Part shown: piece by piece, positions 60,807 to 64,000 of the stretch
Numbering within the stretch: the stretch's first letter is position 1
Layout of the letters: every line of letters begins with the position of its first letter
Assembly: GCA_947564265.1 (NCBI GenBank)
Contig: CANOBK010000002.1
Span: forward strand, 62,001-126,000
From: an uncultured Caryophanales bacterium
GTDB taxonomy: Bacteria > Bacillota_I > Bacilli_A > RF39 > UBA660
Direction of reading: 5' to 3'
Length of the DNA stretch: 64,000 nt
Translations under genes and position numbers: made by a program
The notes under the pieces: model-generated
The model's input: the letters and a program-made list of their open reading frames with translations, nothing else
Databases searched by the model: none
Told to the model about the DNA's origin: nothing

Positions 60807-61768
60807 TTTTCTTCTCCACCTTCCATATTTTTAATATATTCCTGACAAACACGATCTAAATCATGAACAAGAAGCTCTGCTTCTTCCATTGTAGTAACTC
60901 GTGCGCCACTCGCAAACTTGTGTCCCCCTCCATGATATTTTTCTGCGACTGTATTAATCACAGGTCCACGAGAACGAATATTAATCTTGATAATCTCATT
61001 TTTCTTATCTTCAGAAATCATTGTCCAAACTAAAATTTCATCGATATAATTAAAATTATTTACCATGTTTCCTGCACTACCAACATCCGCAGAAAACTTA
61101 CTAATCACATCAGATGTTAAGGAAATGTACCCTACACCGTTTTCTGTTACTTTCATATTTTGTTCAATGTACCCTTGTAATCGAACTTCATGAAGTGGTC
61201 TCATATAAAGTTTTTGATAAAGACTTGGTAAATCCAACGGATACTCTTTTAAAATCTTCGCTATCAAGGAAAACAATTCACTATTTGAATTGAATAAGAA
61301 TCGATTCGTATCAGAAACTAACCCGATAAACAATTTTTCAATGATCGACTGATTTCTTTTTAATTTTGTTTTATAAAGCAATTCTAAGACTAACTGACAG
61401 GCAGAAGACTTTTCTTCCTCAATCATCTCGATGTCACAAAATTTTTCTACGAAAGGATGATGATCCATTTTTACCTTGTATGAGAAAGAATCGATTTCAG
61501 GACAGTCAACTCTTCTTTGATCAGGAGTATCTAAAACGATTAGCATAGCATTCGAATAATCAACATTTTCTAGTTTATCTAAGGTACCAAGATAAGCAAA
61601 TTTTGCTCCCCCAGTTCCCACCGCCAATACATTTTTTTTAGGAAATGTTAAAAGAATCGCTTCTTTTAAGGCGAGCTCACTAGCCATCGCATCAGGGTCT
61701 ACTCCAATATGCCTCGCAATTACAATCGTATCGTACTTCTTAATTGCTTTATAAATTTTCTTAAACAT
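60803..61768 (-). CDS. nrnA: DHH/DHHA1 phosphoesterase, NrnA-like
   Basis: A 321-residue enzyme that degrades nanoRNA or pAp/c-di-AMP products. Motifs: ARHIGVDPDAMASELALKEA, the VLDTPD and KMDHHPFVEK metal-binding set, LVSDTNRF, and the DHHA1 motif GGGHKFASGARV. I start at the ATG at 61768, after AGGAAG; the longer frame runs into ackA. Follows ackA by 14 bases. Confidence 0.92.
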   Translation of the reverse strand: MFKKIYKAIKKYDTIVIARHIGVDPDAMASELALKEAILLTFPKKNVLAVGTGGAKFAYLGTLDKLENVDYSNAMLIVLDTPDQRRVDCPEIDSFSYKVKMDHHPFVEKFCDIEMIEEEKSSACQLVLELLYKTKLKRNQSIIEKLFIGLVSDTNRFLFNSNSELFSLIAKILKEYPLDLPSLYQKLYMRPLHEVRLQGYIEQNMKVTENGVGYISLTSDVISKFSADVGSAGNMVNNFNYIDEILVWTMISEDKKNEIIKINIRSRGPVINTVAEKYHGGGHKFASGARVTTMEEAELLVHDLDRVCQEYIKNMEGGEEK

Positions 61769-61782
61769 AAATTTCTTCCTAT

Positions 61783-62964
61783 CTATTCTCCAATGAGAGA
61801 CAGTGTATCTTCTGCAATCATAAGTTCTTCGTTCGTAGGAACTACAAAACACATGATACTAGAATCCTCACTACTAATCTTAATTTCTTCTCCACGGACT
61901 TGATTTGCTTTAGAATCTAATTTTACTCCTAAGCAACTAAGTTTCTCCATAATAGCCTCTCTTGCTTCACTCGCATTTTCCCCAAGACCAGCAGTAAAGC
62001 AAATCACATCGGCACCACCTAGTTCTACATAATAAGTTGCGATATAATTTACAACTGTTTGAACAAATTTATCAAATGCTAACTTACATTGTTCATTACC
62101 ATCTTGGACTCCTTGATAAATATCTCTAAAGTCACTCGCATATTCACTAAGTCCTAAGAATCCTGATTTTTTATTTAAATCGTTCATCACTTCATCAATA
62201 GATTTTCCTTCTTTTTCCATAATAAATGGAAGGATAGATGGATCGATATCTCCACTACGAGTTCCCATCATAACCCCAACAACAGGAGTAAATCCCATCG
62301 AAGTATCAATACATACGCCATCCTTTACCGCTGCGATAGAAGCCCCACTTCCTAAGTGACAGATAATTGCTTTATATTTGTCTTTTCCAAATAATCTTGG
62401 AATTTGCTTACTAATATAACGGTAACTTGTACCATGAAATCCATATTTACGAATTCCGTAATTTCGATACCATTCGTAAGGAACTGGATAAATATATTTT
62501 ATTTTATCTAAAGTTTGATGAAATGCAGTATCAAAAACTCCTACCATAGGTACATTCGGTAGCACTTTTTTAACAGCCTCTACCCCTAAGATATTGGCCG
62601 GAACATGTAGAGGAGCAAGCTCTGTATAACCTTTGAAGTCTTCCATTAACTGATCCGTAATTAAGGCACTTGTCTTATATTTATCTCCTCCATGAGCCAA
62701 ACGATGTCCAACACCCTCGATTTCTTCTAGATTTTTGATAATTCCAAGAGAAATTAAACGATCTAATAAAACCTCAACTGCCACAGTATGGTTTGGCATG
62801 TCTACTTCCTCTTTGATTTTTTCTCCATTATATTTTATGGTATAAAAGCTACCATCTAATGTTACTCTTTCAAAATAACCTGATGCGATGCAAGTTTTCG
62901 TATCCATTTCAAATAAACTAAATTTTAGGGAACTACTTCCTGCATTAATTGACATTATTTTCAT
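61783..62964 (-). CDS. ackA: Acetate kinase
   Basis: A 393-residue ASKHA-fold kinase: MSINAGSSSLKFSLFEMDTK at the start, GHRLAHGGDKYKTS, VGVFDTAFHQTL, ICHLGSGASIAAVKDG and GVMMGTRSGDIDPSILPFIM. It makes ATP and acetate from acetyl phosphate, an energy step of fermenters. No pta gene is adjacent. AGAGGGATAAT precedes the ATG. Confidence 0.98.
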   Translation of the reverse strand: MKIMSINAGSSSLKFSLFEMDTKTCIASGYFERVTLDGSFYTIKYNGEKIKEEVDMPNHTVAVEVLLDRLISLGIIKNLEEIEGVGHRLAHGGDKYKTSALITDQLMEDFKGYTELAPLHVPANILGVEAVKKVLPNVPMVGVFDTAFHQTLDKIKYIYPVPYEWYRNYGIRKYGFHGTSYRYISKQIPRLFGKDKYKAIICHLGSGASIAAVKDGVCIDTSMGFTPVVGVMMGTRSGDIDPSILPFIMEKEGKSIDEVMNDLNKKSGFLGLSEYASDFRDIYQGVQDGNEQCKLAFDKFVQTVVNYIATYYVELGGADVICFTAGLGENASEAREAIMEKLSCLGVKLDSKANQVRGEEIKISSEDSSIMCFVVPTNEELMIAEDTLSLIGE

Positions 62965-63063
62965 ATTATCCCTCTTTCTACAACAATCATTATACTACAA
63001 AAAAGAAGAAAAAAAAAGAAAAAGGACACATCTTCTATGAATCCTTCCCTTTCTAAGTTAGTT

Positions 63064-64000
63064 CTACTTTCCTATCCTTTTTTGAGGATTTATCTCTTTC
63101 TTTTCTTCTTCAATTGTCTTAAGCCACGTCCCATTGGAATCAAAACAGTTCACTTCTTCCCCATTTTTTCCTATAAATTGACCTTCTTGATAGCCAATCT
63201 CGCCAAATTCAAATGGAAGACAAATTTCTCCTGTATTGGTATCAAGAACTCCTGCTTGAAGCTTTTTCTTTTCTTCTGAAAAAGTAGTAAGAATTACCCG
63301 TCCAATTTCTGGTAATAAAAGAAAATTCTTAATATATCCCTGAAATAAATTTGTAATATTTCTTAATTGAACTCCACTGTGTTCTATTAAGTAAAGTTCA
63401 AAATATTGTTCATGGTCTCTTTGGGAGTCTTTTCCACCAACTTTTACTAACAAGCGCTTTTCCCCATTAGAAGGTGTTTGATAAAATAAAGTACAATCAC
63501 CATACAGTGGCATCTTTTTTTCTTTCATATAAGAAATTGATAAGTCATCTTGAAAAATAGTATGAGTACCATCTTTATGTTCTACATCAATCACTCCTAG
63601 TAACTCATGAATGGTATAAGAATTTACATCAAAGACATTTTTTAATCGAAGTTTCCAACGATGATTGAAAAGAGTAGTTTTTCCATTAGAAGAAATACAC
63701 TCTCGAATCGTTTCCTTCTTCTGATAGTCTATAATACTTTCTAAAATTGGTTGAGCGTTATCTTCAGAAATCAAATCAAAGACAAGATTCCCCTCTTCGT
63801 TATGATAAAAACCCTGAATCACTCCCTCTACTTCTTTTAATTCTTCATATTCTTGATCCGTTGTTTGAAAGAAAAAACCGTAACGTTCAGGTTGATACGT
63901 AGAATTTCCATAGATTACTTTTCCATTTGACAGAGTAAGTTGATAACCAGATCCCAACTTTTCAATATTAGAGTAGCTATTAGGAGAAAGAACACTAATT
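63064..64000 (-). CDS. Unknown protein, partial (5' end beyond the window)
   Basis: The frame is open to the window edge (reading SPNSYSNIEKLGSGYQL at its start), so the TTG at 63957 is not necessarily the real start. About 312 residues are visible, with repeated short beta blocks (GSGYQLTLSNGKVIYGNSTY, IQGFYHNEEGNLVFDLISED, FGEIGYQEGQFIGKNGEEVN), of WG-like or beta-propeller type. No motif I can name. Confidence 0.6.
   Translation of the reverse strand, partial: ISVLSPNSYSNIEKLGSGYQLTLSNGKVIYGNSTYQPERYGFFFQTTDQEYEELKEVEGVIQGFYHNEEGNLVFDLISEDNAQPILESIIDYQKKETIRECISSNGKTTLFNHRWKLRLKNVFDVNSYTIHELLGVIDVEHKDGTHTIFQDDLSISYMKEKKMPLYGDCTLFYQTPSNGEKRLLVKVGGKDSQRDHEQYFELYLIEHSGVQLRNITNLFQGYIKNFLLLPEIGRVILTTFSEEKKKLQAGVLDTNTGEICLPFEFGEIGYQEGQFIGKNGEEVNCFDSNGTWLKTIEEEKKEINPQKRIGK

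Noticed and set aside
1..64000. CRISPR arrays, rRNA genes, insertion sequences with terminal repeats
   Set aside because: No regularly spaced repeats of suitable length, no rRNA sequence and no flanked transposase were seen. The only transposase-like gene lacks visible terminal repeats.

Overview
The window is AT-rich, uses the standard bacterial code (TGA is a stop, TGG encodes Trp) and carries Shine-Dalgarno sequences of the GGAGG and GGTGAT type. It encodes Firmicutes-specific and endospore-specific proteins (SpoVAC/AD/AE, SpoIVA, SpoVIF-like, DacF-like, SpoIIAA-like, a SigF-type sigma factor, ScpA/ScpB, DnaD, EngB, HU). I infer an endospore-forming or spore-derived member of the Bacillota, class Bacilli, probably a host-associated lineage near Erysipelotrichales/RF39-type groups. 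The exact taxon cannot be read from the sequence.

Region 1 (1-6540) is the integrase-proximal end of an integrated element, a prophage or ICE, abutting the 3' end of tRNA-Leu(CAA). Leftward genes run from an excisionase-like protein through small proteins and a phage-type replication protein, whose gene holds 11-bp-phased repeats that may be an origin, to an SMC/SbcC-like ATPase cut by the window edge. A Cro/CI-type switch with overlapping promoters and operator sits in the middle. To its right are a membrane-anchored protein, an orphan LytTR-type response regulator preceded by four repeats with an exact 21-bp period, and a tyrosine integrase.

Region 2 (6.5-35.1 kb) is mostly core genome: scpA-scpB, tspO, a ZIP transporter, a lipoprotein M15 carboxypeptidase, a dacF-like gene, ogt, a two-gene spoIIA-like operon (anti-anti-sigma plus sigma) that lacks the spoIIAB kinase gene, a very divergent 1145-residue SecA-like ATPase, spoVAC-AD-AE, nth, dnaD, cca, a rhodanese lipoprotein, hup, and spoIVA behind a SigE-like promoter. 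Inside it sits an unusual pair of large proteins: 1225 residues with a C-terminal motif reminiscent of ADP-ribosyltransferase folds, and 535 residues with ankyrin repeats plus coiled coil.

Region 3 (35-42.4 kb) has a degenerate PD-(D/E)XK transposase-type gene, a spoVIF-like gene flanked by two paralogous unknown genes, der, a helix-turn-helix/SDR fusion regulator with a 22-bp palindromic operator in its promoter, and unknown or truncated genes.

Region 4 (42.4-59.7 kb) is devoted to the cell envelope. It contains membrane-linked XRE regulators, DUF4097 and LiaF-like proteins, a ZIP transporter, cardiolipin synthase, a complete vanG-type D-Ala-D-Ser cluster (vanW, ligase, vanXY, vanT) with vanT split into two overlapping genes and no vanRS, and a TetR-controlled ABC-2 exporter. 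Three operons here share a 39-bp element, each copy exactly 20 bp upstream of the -10 box. This suggests a common and apparently undescribed regulon.

Region 5 (59.7-64 kb) is core: engB, an nrnA-like gene, ackA and a partial unknown gene.
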